A DNA stretch of 64,000 nucleotides from an uncultured Oscillospiraceae bacterium (lineage in GTDB: Bacteria; Bacillota; Clostridia; Oscillospirales; Oscillospiraceae), in assembly GCA_910589155.1 (NCBI GenBank), contig CAJURY010000008.1, positions 23,293 to 87,292 on the forward strand, written 5' to 3'. The translations under genes were made by a program, and so were the position numbers. Positions 1 through 8,092 of the stretch are shown here, in pieces (the first letter of the stretch is position 1; the number at the start of each line of letters is the position of its first letter). The notes under the pieces were generated by a model. It was not told the origin of the DNA and searched no databases. It was given only the letters and a program-made list of their open reading frames with translations.

Positions 1-91
1 GTATTTCGGCGCGCTCCCTTACCCCCTTGCACCAACCGGCGGCTCTCTGAAAGGCAAGCTACGCTTACTTCATCCCATCTTTGCGTTTACG
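1..91 (-). promoter_or_regulatory. T-box riboswitch, 5' part (runs off left edge)
   Basis: Read on the minus strand, the RNA from about position 91 to 1 carries the order of motifs typical of T-box Stem I: an AGTA-containing segment (GATGAAGTAAGCG), then CTTTCAGAGAGCC, then GGTTGGTGCAAGG. T-boxes sense uncharged tRNA and control aminoacyl-tRNA synthetase or amino-acid genes. The specifier codon, antiterminator and regulated gene lie beyond the left edge, so the amino acid cannot be named. A strong promoter sits directly upstream. Confidence 0.8.
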
Positions 92-97
92 TTTGTT

Positions 98-126
98 ATC
101 TTAGCAAAAATATTTTCAAATGTCAA
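98..126 (-). promoter_or_regulatory. Sigma-A-type promoter of the T-box transcript
   Basis: On the minus strand, TTGACA (121-126), a 17-nt spacer and TAAGAT (98-103). The predicted start is near 91, just ahead of the T-box motifs. The -35 box overlaps the stop codon of the neighbouring acetyltransferase gene. Confidence 0.8.
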
Positions 127-1550
127 GGAATTTCTAAAATCCCGCAGGCAAACCCAAGTTCAGAAAAACGGTGCATCGCCGCCCGCTGCAAAGAAGTTTC
201 CTGGGGATAAACGCCGTCTCCGCCGTAAATCCGTTCCACCGCCTGCTTGGAATCCGCTGCCGAGCCAATGATTCGAAAGCGGCTGGCAAACTGCAAAATC
301 CGGCTGCTTTCCGGCAGCAGCTTTTGCAGCCCCGGATACAAAAGCCAGGAATAACAGAGAAAATACCGTGCGTTATGCCCCGGGAAATACGCAGGGAAGA
401 AGGTTTTCGCCGCGGCAAAGGATGCGGACACCGCTTCCGGGGACAAATCCGCGCCTTTGGGAATGTGCACGTTGAGAACTGGGGTTCCCGGCGGCAGCTT
501 TTTCTTGATACTGGACAAAAAGGTCATATAGTCCTCTCCGCAGCCCTCTTTGTCCAGATAAACCATGGAAAAAAGCTGAAACTGCAAGGCGCCAAGGCGG
601 AAGATACAGGCGTTTTCCCAATGCCGAAACCAGATCACGTCTTCTCTGGAAAGCCCCAGCGCGCCGTTTTTCTCTCGATACAGACCTTTGCGCAGAGAAA
701 TATCCAACAATGTGTCCAGCACAATTTCCCGGCTGACGCCCAGTTTCTCATACCTACGGCTAACATCAGTCAAACGGCGGCACCAAACAATCAGCCGCTC
801 CAGCGGCGGCAACTCGCAGATGGGAAAATCCGGCGCTTCTCCGTGGTAGGCATTTTTCGCGGCTTCCTCGAAAAATTGCGGTTTTTGGTCGTAAGCATTT
901 AAAACAGCCTCGGTATCCTCTGGTGAAAAACGCAAGTCCTTCAGATTTTCGGTAAGCAGATACCGCGCAAAAGCCGCCGGATCCAGCCGCAGGGTCAAAC
1001 CGTCATACCTTGCGTTCCGAATCTCGCGAATCCCCGCTTTCCGGCAGCAAACGGTAAAGCCCAGACGCTTTGCCGCTTTCAGCATTCGCTCATTTCCCGA
1101 CCAGGTCTGCACATATAGTTCCTGCTCGCCGCACTTCTGGAAATACAAAATCCAAGCGGCAAGGGCTTGCTTTCCAAGCCCCTTGCCCCAGAAGCCACTT
1201 TCGCAAATGTCTAAGCCCAGGGTACGAAATTTTTTCTTTTCCGGGGTAATATCCTTTCTGGGTAGCCAATTGCAAGATTCGTCAATGTAATACGCGGCAA
1301 CAGAGCCAATATGTACGCCGCTTTCCGTGCATAGTTCCATGGAAGTACGGATTTCCGGCTTCTCCTTAGCCAAAAAAGCCAATCGCTCTTTTTTGCAGGC
1401 TTCCGCGTCAAAATTTTTGACTTCTTCCTCCAATTCCCAGGGGGCGTCCCAACGCGTCCACGCGGTTTCTTCCGTGTACCACCGAATCTCATCGGCAATG
1501 TCGCTTTCTGTCATGTCTCGCAGGACAATATCACGGTATTTAATCTCCAT
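123..1550 (-). CDS. GNAT acetyltransferase with C-terminal GNAT-like extension
   Basis: 475 residues. The first ~190 residues look like a RimJ/RimL-type N-acetyltransferase: conserved beta-strand/turn elements such as GLDICESGFWGKGLGKQAL (acetyl-CoA-binding region) and a late RLGF motif (residues NERMLKAAKRLGF). The remaining ~280 residues resemble the acyltransferase-associated N/C domains (DUF5596/GNAT_C type) found fused to GNAT domains in Clostridia; this second assignment is from memory of the family. The substrate is unknown. The start has a good ribosome site (GGAGG, 6 nt from ATG). The gene begins inside the end of the upstream acetyltransferase (11-bp overlap), so the two are translationally coupled and share the attenuated leader at 2512-2674. 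Confidence 0.75.
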   Translation of the reverse strand: MEIKYRDIVLRDMTESDIADEIRWYTEETAWTRWDAPWELEEEVKNFDAEACKKERLAFLAKEKPEIRTSMELCTESGVHIGSVAAYYIDESCNWLPRKDITPEKKKFRTLGLDICESGFWGKGLGKQALAAWILYFQKCGEQELYVQTWSGNERMLKAAKRLGFTVCCRKAGIREIRNARYDGLTLRLDPAAFARYLLTENLKDLRFSPEDTEAVLNAYDQKPQFFEEAAKNAYHGEAPDFPICELPPLERLIVWCRRLTDVSRRYEKLGVSREIVLDTLLDISLRKGLYREKNGALGLSREDVIWFRHWENACIFRLGALQFQLFSMVYLDKEGCGEDYMTFLSSIKKKLPPGTPVLNVHIPKGADLSPEAVSASFAAAKTFFPAYFPGHNARYFLCYSWLLYPGLQKLLPESSRILQFASRFRIIGSAADSKQAVERIYGGDGVYPQETSLQRAAMHRFSELGFACGILEIP

Positions 1551-2511
1551 ATCGCGCCTCCCAGTTCTCTCGAAGCAGCTCCATATACACCGCGTTGCCC
1601 CAAGGCTGCAAATGCTTGGCTCTTTCGGTTGGCAAAAAGCCCAAACTGCGATACAGCGACAACGCCTTCATATTTTCCGGGTGGGGGTCTACATAGGCGC
1701 GCTTTGCGCCGCCTACAGAAAACGCCGCATCCAAAGCGTGAGAAAGAGCAGCATAGGCAATTCCCCTGCCCCGCGCCTTGGGAAAAAGCTTAATGTCCAT
1801 ACAGGCAAGGCCGGTTTCATCGACATCGTAGTAGGCCTCTCCGCAGTAGCCCAGCTCTTCCTGGTACACAGACCAGTGCTGACGCTTGGGGGACTGCTGC
1901 ACCCAAGGAAGCCAGTTTTTTTCCAGATGCTCCATGGTCTGCCGGAGACCTTCTGGAAAACCCACAAAACGCATCACCGCCGGGTCTGCCCAAAGACGCT
2001 GGACATTTGCCAAATCCGCCTTTTCTGTCAGGCGGATAGAAAGGTGATTGCGTTTTTCCGGCAGACTGAACCCGAGGCACAAGCTGTCCGGCGCGTCCGG
2101 GTCAACAAATCCTGTATCCCGGAAACCGACTTTTTCATAGAGGCGAATTGCGGCGGTATCCGCTTTTTTCACGCAGACCTCCACCATAGGAAACTTCCGC
2201 TCCCGGCGGCACAACGCAAGAATCAGCCGCAAAGCCTGCAAACCGTAGCCCTTGCCTTGCTCCTTAGCGTCGATAAAAAACTCGCACAGATGATAGCAGG
2301 CCGGTTCTTCCTCCAGATCGTACACCAGCGCCATCCCCACAGGCGTTTCCCCTTGGCAAATGCCAAAGCAGGTTCCCCGTTGCCGGCGGTAGGCGTAGCT
2401 CCTGGCCAATATGCCCATCGGAGACGCTACAAATTCTCTTTGCTCCGGCTTCACGGAAAGGGCAAGAAAATCAAACAAATTGTGCTCTAAAATTGGTTTT
2501 AAGGTTAGCAT
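1540..2511 (-). CDS. Tandem GNAT-family acetyltransferase
   Basis: 323 residues with two GNAT folds. Domain 1 (about 1-155) has the acetyl-CoA signature EQGKGYGLQAL and a C-terminal RLYEKVGFRDTG. Domain 2 (about 155-323) has KARGRGIAYAAL and LYRSLGF. Double-GNAT proteins often modify antibiotics, amino acids or peptides, but nothing here fixes the substrate. ATG at 2509-2511 is preceded by GGAGG at 7 nt, and that ribosome site lies in a hairpin that competes with sequence from a 13-codon leader ORF. This suggests translational control, as in inducible resistance genes. It overlaps the next acetyltransferase gene by 11 bp. Confidence 0.8.
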   Translation of the reverse strand: MLTLKPILEHNLFDFLALSVKPEQREFVASPMGILARSYAYRRQRGTCFGICQGETPVGMALVYDLEEEPACYHLCEFFIDAKEQGKGYGLQALRLILALCRRERKFPMVEVCVKKADTAAIRLYEKVGFRDTGFVDPDAPDSLCLGFSLPEKRNHLSIRLTEKADLANVQRLWADPAVMRFVGFPEGLRQTMEHLEKNWLPWVQQSPKRQHWSVYQEELGYCGEAYYDVDETGLACMDIKLFPKARGRGIAYAALSHALDAAFSVGGAKRAYVDPHPENMKALSLYRSLGFLPTERAKHLQPWGNAVYMELLRENWEARYGD

Positions 2512-2565
2512 AACATTCCTCCAAATGATTTTGGAGGGTTAAAAAATCAGGCGTGAACCCTCCAA
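2512..2565 (-). promoter_or_regulatory. Translational attenuator of the tandem GNAT gene
   Basis: Three RNA segments compete. Segment A (2556-2565, inside the leader ORF) is a perfect 10-bp complement of segment B (2531-2540). Segment B, extended one base (2530-2537), pairs perfectly over 8 bp with segment C (2518-2525), which contains the GGAGG ribosome site of the GNAT gene. A:B leaves the site open and B:C closes it. No U-run follows either hairpin, so the control is probably at translation. What triggers the switch is unknown. Confidence 0.75.
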
Positions 2566-2588
2566 GCACGCACATTTTTCATCATCAT
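2547..2588 (-). CDS. Leader peptide of 13 residues (MMMKNVRAWRVHA)
   Basis: An ORF of 13 codons and TGA, with a strong AAGGAG ribosome site about 8 nt before ATG, lies between a promoter and the tandem GNAT gene. Its codons 8-11 (GCT TGG AGG GTT) form segment A of the attenuator, so a ribosome on this ORF changes whether the GNAT ribosome site is free. Three consecutive ATG codons could all act as start. The architecture resembles leader peptides of inducible antibiotic-resistance genes; I know of no exact family match. Confidence 0.7.
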   Translation of the reverse strand: MMMKNVRAWRVHA

Positions 2589-2613
2589 AAAAAATCACTC
2601 CTTATAAAATTTT

Positions 2614-2643
2614 AGCTGTCCGCCAAAATGATGGCGGACAGCT
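2614..2643 (-). promoter_or_regulatory. 11-bp dyad at the transcription start: terminator or operator
   Basis: AGCTGTCCGCC and its perfect inverted copy are separated by 8 nt. On the minus strand AAAATTTTA follows. It could terminate the upstream membrane-protein gene, act as an operator just downstream of the -10 box at 2646-2651, or form a 5' stabilising hairpin of the leader mRNA. Confidence 0.55.
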
Positions 2644-2645
2644 TT

Positions 2646-2674
2646 AGTTTACCAGTCTTTTTCACTTTTGTCAA
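2646..2674 (-). promoter_or_regulatory. Promoter of the leader peptide and acetyltransferase pair
   Basis: On the minus strand, TTGACA (2669-2674), a 17-nt spacer and TAAACT (2646-2651). It lies over the stop codon of the upstream gene and directs transcription through the dyad, leader ORF and both GNAT genes. Confidence 0.7.
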
Positions 2675-4213
2675 TTACCCTGCAACACCCATTCACGGTA
2701 AGGAACAAACTGGAAAGCAATATCTCCCGGCGTTTCATAGTAGTAATAAGATTGAATTGCCGGGCCGTCGCCTCCGTGGACATAGGCAAGATAGGGATAG
2801 CTAGGCAGCACAATGGTCTCGGCGTGCTCCGCCATCTGCTGTTCGGTGCGCGCAATCCGTATGGTCTCCACACGACCGTTCCACATGGCGATCCACAAAT
2901 AGCTGACAAGAACTGCCGCAGAAACCAGAATCGCCGGCAGACGGAGCGTCAACGCCTGCCTTTTCCCTTGCAGCGCATAGCCGCCAAGAAGCAGCGCGAG
3001 ACAAACCAGCAGCAAATGGGATGTGTAGAAGCATCGAGGACCAATGGGATTCACCACCGCCAGGGGCGCAATGGAAAGCGCCGCCGCCAAAAGGCATAAA
3101 AGCATCCGGGCTTTATATGCCGGGTCTTTGACGCAGAAGCAAATTGTGATCACTAGCCCGGCCAGATATAAAAGATTAAACGCAATATCCGCCAGAAAGG
3201 TTATAATTTGGAGCGTACCGCTGAAACGCAAAGACTCCAAAATATAGCGGTTGGCATAAAAGAAAACAAGAGGAACCGTAAGGCAAAGGAGACTGCCTGC
3301 TTTCCAAAGGTGTTCTTTTCTGGTTTTGCCCTCCCACTTGCACAAAAGCAGTAAGCAAAACAGGGTAATCGCTCCAATCAAAAGCCAGTTTTCTTCCGTG
3401 GTATATTTTGTGATGGTAAAGAAATTTGTTTTTGCCGTTTCCAACATTCCAAAAAGCGTATGAGACGCCTGCCGGTAGCCCTCGCTACCCACATTTTGAT
3501 AGCCAGGGGCCAGAAACATCAAAGCCGCTCCTACTACTGTGCCAAGGAAATGCCCGCTGAGCTTCCAGGAGCATCGCTTTCTCGTGATAAAAAAAACGCC
3601 CCACAAAATCCCGGACAGCAGGCACATGGCCACCGTCACGTTTTCCACGAAAAACTGGGTGCACCCCCCCCAGCAGGAAAAACGAAACGCCGTGATACCA
3701 GCGATCCGACTTATTTTCCTCTGAAAACAGAGGTGCAGCTCCGCAGAGATACAGCAAAAGCAGGAATAGCGGCGGCACATAATTGAAAAATCCCGCCGCC
3801 CAAGCATACGCCTGCCCAAACATCATAGGCGGCAGAGCGACGACCAGCGCAGCCGCCAAAAAATAGCCGCTGATTTTTTGCACCTTGCACAAACGGCAAA
3901 CCGCCAGCAAAATTCCCAGCATCACGCCGCCGCGAAATAACGCCCGCAAAACCGCCGAGCAACCAAACATCCCGGAAAAGGCGTTGCCCAAATACCGGCC
4001 GTTGGTGGTAATAAAATGCTGCTTTGCCGTGTCAATTCCTCTTCGGATAGCGAAAAACAAATTCTCATTTTGATACCGCGTGGTAAAAAACCAATCGTCC
4101 CCGGCAACAGGAAAACAAAAAGCCAGCAGCAGGAAAAACAAATACGTTCCTCCTACAAGCAAAAAAACATTGCGCCAGCATTTCCCATTCGGACGAATTC
4201 TTTCTATTCCCAT
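2671..4213 (-). pseudogene. DUF6056-type polytopic membrane protein, frameshifted
   Basis: One reading frame (from ATG 4211-4213, ribosome site GGGAGGG) gives the N-terminus with GDDWFF and NGRYLGNAFSG motifs, which I recognise from DUF6056 membrane proteins linked to cell-surface glycans. It runs into a run of eight G (minus strand, 3664-3671) and then goes out of frame, stopping at 3485. The adjacent frame continues the family-like protein with about eight more hydrophobic segments to the stop at 2671. Removing one G joins both into ~513 residues, a normal length. It is therefore a frameshift mutation, a phase-variable tract, or a sequencing error. The predicted topology is around 10-12 transmembrane helices. 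It has its own start after a hairpin downstream of recN. Confidence 0.7.
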
Positions 4214-4243
4214 AAAATTCCCTCCCATTGATTCGCAAAGAAC

Positions 4244-4282
4244 CGCTGACGAAACCCGGCGCGCGTCCGGGGCTTGTCAGCG
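4244..4282 (-). terminator. Hairpin after recN
   Basis: Outer stem CGCTGAC/GTCAGCG and inner stem CCCGG/CCGGG, followed on the minus strand by GTTCTTT. A moderate terminator between recN and the DUF6056 gene. Confidence 0.55.
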
Positions 4283-4287
4283 ATTCC

Positions 4288-5934
4288 TTATCGCAGCATT
4301 TCCTCCGCGCTTTTTAACGTGGTTTCCGTAATGGTGGCACCGCCGATCATACGGGCAAGCTCCCCCTTGCGCCCCTCGCGCTCCAAGGGCGTCACGTTAG
4401 TGTAAGTTCTGCCGCCGCGTTCTTCCTTGGCAATGAGGAAATGCACGTCCGCCAGCGCTGCAATCTGCGGCAAATGCGTCACGCACAAAACTTGCTTCGT
4501 TCTTGCTACGCTGTGCAGCTTTTCCGCTACCTTCTGTGCTGCCCGCCCGGAAACGCCGGTATCTACCTCGTCAAAAATCAATGTCGGCACCGCGTCCTTT
4601 TCCGCCAGCACATTTTTTAAAGCCAGCATAATCCGCGCCAGCTCGCCCCCGGAAGCCACTTTACTCATGGATTTCAGGGATTCGCCCACATTGGCGGACA
4701 TATAAAATACCACTGCGTCCGCACCGGCGGGGGTAAGACCCGTTTCTGAAAAATGGCACTGAAACTGCACCTTTGGCATATCAAGCTGCCGCAGTTCCTC
4801 CAAAATCCGGCCGGACAACGTAACCGCCGCTTTTTGCCGTGAGGCCCGAAGCTGCTTCGCCGCTTCCCATGCGGCTTTTTCCTGCTTTTGCAGCTTTTTT
4901 TGGAGCTGCTCCAGCCGGTCGTCCGCAAATTCAATTTCATCCAGCTCCTGCTGGGCGCGGGTACAATAATCCAAAATATCCTGACAGGTTGCGCCGTATT
5001 TCCGGCGCAGGCGGTGAATCACGTCCAGCCGGGACTCAATCTGCTCCAATTCCTCCGCGCTGTAAGCAAAACCGTCTTTTACATCCCGCAGCTCCTCCGC
5101 CGCATCCTGCACCTGGTACATGAGGTCGGCAACTCGTTCATGGAGGGCGGCAATGGAATCGTCAAATTTCGCAATGCGCGCCAGCGCTCGTTCCGCCTGC
5201 CCCAGAAGGGACGCAGAACCGTCTGTGCTGTCGTCTCCGTACAGGCATTCCACCGCCGTATCCAGCCCGGAAGCCAGCTTTTCCGCGTTTTGCAGGAGCT
5301 TTCGCCGGCTTTCCAGCGCTTCGTCCTCGCCGGGCTTCAAATTTGCCCGGTTGATTTCTTCAATTTGATAGCGCAGCGTTTCCATTTTCCGCTGCTTTTC
5401 CGCTTCGTTCATGGAAAGCCGCTGAATTTCCCGCTGCAAAGCGGCGACCTCACCGTAAGCCTTCCCATACGCTTCCTGCAAAGGGGCATGGTCGGCGAAA
5501 GTGTCCAAAAACTGCAAATGGTTATTCTCATCAAACAGCGCCTGGGAATCATGCTGCCCGTGGATATTAATGAGCTGAATGCCTAGCTGCCGCAAAATGC
5601 TCACCGTCACCAACTGCCCGTTTACCCGGCAGACGTTTTTGCCGTCCAGATGAATATCCCGCTGGATCAGGGTCTCCGGCGCGTAGGGAACGCCGTGGGT
5701 CTCAAACCACGGAAGCTTCGGCGTATCTGTAAAAACGCCCCGGACGGAAGCCCGGTTCGCCCCAGTACGAATCATATCCCGATAGACCCGTTCTCCCAAA
5801 ATCGCGGAAATCGCGTCGATGATAATGGATTTGCCCGCGCCGGTTTCACCGGTGAGCACATGAAAGCCCCGGTCAAAGGAAACGTCCGCCTGCTCAATGA
5901 CGGCAATATTTTCAATATGCAGCAACGACAGCAT
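4288..5934 (-). CDS. recN: DNA repair protein RecN
   Basis: 548 residues, an SMC-like ATPase that holds DNA ends together during double-strand break repair. The Walker A motif GETGAGKS is at residues 29-36. A long coiled-coil middle (about 150-370) includes heptad-rich ELEQIESRLD segments. The C-terminal lobe has the ABC signature SGGELARIMLALK and Walker B LIFDEVDTGVSG. Full length for the family. Ribosome site AAAGGGG about 8 nt before ATG. It sits 19 nt after argR in the conserved argR-recN order of Firmicutes and is probably co-transcribed from upstream. Confidence 0.97.
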   Translation of the reverse strand: MLSLLHIENIAVIEQADVSFDRGFHVLTGETGAGKSIIIDAISAILGERVYRDMIRTGANRASVRGVFTDTPKLPWFETHGVPYAPETLIQRDIHLDGKNVCRVNGQLVTVSILRQLGIQLINIHGQHDSQALFDENNHLQFLDTFADHAPLQEAYGKAYGEVAALQREIQRLSMNEAEKQRKMETLRYQIEEINRANLKPGEDEALESRRKLLQNAEKLASGLDTAVECLYGDDSTDGSASLLGQAERALARIAKFDDSIAALHERVADLMYQVQDAAEELRDVKDGFAYSAEELEQIESRLDVIHRLRRKYGATCQDILDYCTRAQQELDEIEFADDRLEQLQKKLQKQEKAAWEAAKQLRASRQKAAVTLSGRILEELRQLDMPKVQFQCHFSETGLTPAGADAVVFYMSANVGESLKSMSKVASGGELARIMLALKNVLAEKDAVPTLIFDEVDTGVSGRAAQKVAEKLHSVARTKQVLCVTHLPQIAALADVHFLIAKEERGGRTYTNVTPLEREGRKGELARMIGGATITETTLKSAEEMLR

Positions 5935-5953
5935 AGACGTTTCCCCTTTCCGC

Positions 5954-6406
5954 TTAGCCCAAAAGACTTTTGATTTCGCCGCAGAAGGTGGCGGCGGCGT
6001 TGTTGTCCCGCATCACCACCAGCACCGTATCATCGCCCGCCAGGGTACCTACCACCACGGACATATTCATCGCGTCAATGGCGGCGCCGGCGGCGGAAGC
6101 AAGTCCCGGCATTGTCTTAATCACAATCAAATTTTTTGCGTAATCAAAGCTTAAGATACATTCTCTGAAAATGGTATTCAGCCGGGTAGAGAAGGTTCCC
6201 ACGCCCTCCTTTGCGGGGGTTGTATACCGGTAGGTTCCGAAAGAGGTCAGTTCTTTTACAATGCGCAGTTCCTTAATGTCTCTGGAAATGGTGGCCTGGG
6301 TGCTGAAATAACCGTTTTCCTGCAAAGCCTCCAAGAGCTGCTCCTGGGTTTCAATGTCCTTCATGGAGATGATCTCCAGAATTTTTGCCTGTCTTTGTGA
6401 CTTCAT
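5954..6406 (-). CDS. argR: Arginine repressor ArgR/AhrC
   Basis: 150 residues. The N-terminal winged helix (about 1-65) includes the recognition segment TQATISRDIKELRIVK. The C-terminal domain holds the arginine-binding and trimerisation motif AGDDTVLVV near residue 127. ArgR binds DNA as an arginine-bound hexamer and represses arginine biosynthesis or activates its breakdown. Length matches the family. It lies between nadK and recN, the usual Firmicute position. No clear ARG box was seen near it, so any autoregulation is undetermined. Confidence 0.96.
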   Translation of the reverse strand: MKSQRQAKILEIISMKDIETQEQLLEALQENGYFSTQATISRDIKELRIVKELTSFGTYRYTTPAKEGVGTFSTRLNTIFRECILSFDYAKNLIVIKTMPGLASAAGAAIDAMNMSVVVGTLAGDDTVLVVMRDNNAAATFCGEIKSLLG

Positions 6407-6420
6407 TCTCGTTTCCCTCT

Positions 6421-7284
6421 CTATGAATTTTTAAACTTGGTATGGACAATATCGTAAAAGCTTCTATCCTTCATCCGCACAAGCTGGGTTTGATGAACAG
6501 AACGGGTTACCGTTACAACATCGCCTGTATTCAAATGAAACGCTTTGCCGCCGTCCGCCGACAAAAAAGCGTTTCTTCTCCCTGCTTTGCCCAGCCGCAC
6601 GGTAATTTTGCGCCGGTCAGAAGCCACAATACTCTTCGTCTGCACATCATGGGCGCATATCGGCGTTACAATCATCACATCCGCATCCGGCTCCACAATG
6701 GGGCCGCCGGCAGATAGGCTGTAGGCTGTAGAGCCGGTGGGCGTGGCAACAATCACCCCGTCGCCGCCAAATTCCAGCGCCGGAACGCCGTCGCAGTACA
6801 CGCTGAGCCGCACCACCCGAGCAACCGCGCCTTTTGTAATTACCACGTCGTTGAGGCTCAAGTCCTTGTAGACAATCTCACCGTCTCGTCGCACCGTCAC
6901 ATCCAGCATCATGCGCCGGTCGATTTCAAATTCCCCCGCAGCAATTTTGGGCAGCAGCTCCAGTTCTGTGCTTTCCAGCTCCGCAATAAATCCCATGGTA
7001 CCAATATTGACGCCCAAAATAGGAATCCCCGCCTGGGTTGCGGCTTTTGCCGCATGAAGCAAAGTACCGTCTCCACCGAAGCAGATAAGTACATCGCCTT
7101 GGGCAAGGGCGCGATTCATATCCGTAAAATGAATGCCGCCGGGCATGGGAAACGTTCTGTCTACGTCAAAAGGCAGACACATCCAGCTTTGCGCCCCGCA
7201 TGCATCCAGCTTCGCCTTCGCGGCCAGTAGGGTTCTGAAATTTTTATCCCGATAGGGATTGGAACACATCACAATCCGTTTCAT
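6421..7284 (-). CDS. nadK: NAD kinase
   Basis: 287 residues. It phosphorylates NAD to NADP with ATP or polyphosphate. Diagnostic motifs are GGDGTLL near residue 70 and the glycine-rich NAD-binding stretch GGDGVIVATPTGSTAYSLSA near 170-190. Family-typical length. It follows tlyA by only 4 nt and precedes argR by 14 nt, consistent with a single transcript through this part of the cluster. Confidence 0.97.
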   Translation of the reverse strand: MKRIVMCSNPYRDKNFRTLLAAKAKLDACGAQSWMCLPFDVDRTFPMPGGIHFTDMNRALAQGDVLICFGGDGTLLHAAKAATQAGIPILGVNIGTMGFIAELESTELELLPKIAAGEFEIDRRMMLDVTVRRDGEIVYKDLSLNDVVITKGAVARVVRLSVYCDGVPALEFGGDGVIVATPTGSTAYSLSAGGPIVEPDADVMIVTPICAHDVQTKSIVASDRRKITVRLGKAGRRNAFLSADGGKAFHLNTGDVVTVTRSVHQTQLVRMKDRSFYDIVHTKFKNS

Positions 7285-7288
7285 AGCT

Positions 7289-8092
7289 CTAACCCCGCAG
7301 CGCAGTATGCGCCTTCTCTACAATTTCCGCCGTATCCGGCGAAATACCTTTGCCGGGAACTTTAGAAAGATGTCCTAAAAACTCAATGTTGCCCTCTGGT
7401 CCTTTTACTGGAGAAAAGGTTAATCCCAAAACCGTAAACTCCAGCTCCGCCGCCAGCTTCAAAAAGTCCTCCAAAACCTGCCGGTGCACCGCCGGATCCC
7501 GAACCACGCCTTTTTTACCAACGGCTTCCCGCCCTGCTTCAAACTGGGGCTTAATGAGGCAAAGCGCCTGCCCGGTGGGTTTCAGCAGCTTCTGAATCGC
7601 CGGAAGCACAATTTTCAAAGAAATGAAGGAAACATCCACCACAGAAAGATCCAATGGCTCTTGGATATCCTCCGGGGTGACATAGCGAATATTGGTGCGC
7701 TCCATGCAGACCACTCTGGGATCGTTGCGAATTTTCCACGCGAGCTGACCGTAGCCCACGTCAATGGCAAAGACTTTTTTCGCCCCTTTTTGCAGCAAAC
7801 AGTCGGTAAAGCCGCCGGTAGACGCGCCGGAATCGCTGCAAACGTAGCCAGATGGGTCAACGCCAAAATCCCGCAGCGCTTTTTCCAGCTTTAAACCGCC
7901 TCGACTAACATACGGGCAAGCGTGACCGCGCACTGCAATGGAAACTGTCTCCTCATAGGAAACCCCAGGCTTGTCCGCTTTCTGTCCGTCCACATAGACT
8001 TCTCCGCTCATAATAATCGCCTGCGCCTTGCTTCTGGTGTCCGCCAACCCCTGCTCTGTCAGCAGAACATCCAGTCTCTTTTTATTTTTCAT
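7289..8092 (-). CDS. tlyA: TlyA-family rRNA 2'-O-methyltransferase
   Basis: 267 residues. An N-terminal S4 RNA-binding domain (about 5-65, RLDVLLTEQGLADTRSKAQ) is followed by a FtsJ-like methyltransferase. The SAM-binding motif is DSGASTGGFTDCLLQKGA (near 85-102), with a downstream IDVGYGQL. In other bacteria TlyA 2'-O-methylates 16S and/or 23S rRNA cytidines and affects capreomycin sensitivity; the older name is hemolysin A. The start overlaps the end of dxs by 11 bp, indicating translational coupling. Confidence 0.93.
   Translation of the reverse strand: MKNKKRLDVLLTEQGLADTRSKAQAIIMSGEVYVDGQKADKPGVSYEETVSIAVRGHACPYVSRGGLKLEKALRDFGVDPSGYVCSDSGASTGGFTDCLLQKGAKKVFAIDVGYGQLAWKIRNDPRVVCMERTNIRYVTPEDIQEPLDLSVVDVSFISLKIVLPAIQKLLKPTGQALCLIKPQFEAGREAVGKKGVVRDPAVHRQVLEDFLKLAAELEFTVLGLTFSPVKGPEGNIEFLGHLSKVPGKGISPDTAEIVEKAHTALRG

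Noticed and set aside
2649..2909. 86-codon minus-strand frame inside the end of the DUF6056 gene
   Set aside because: Out-of-frame shadow of the hydrophobic C-terminal half of the larger protein.
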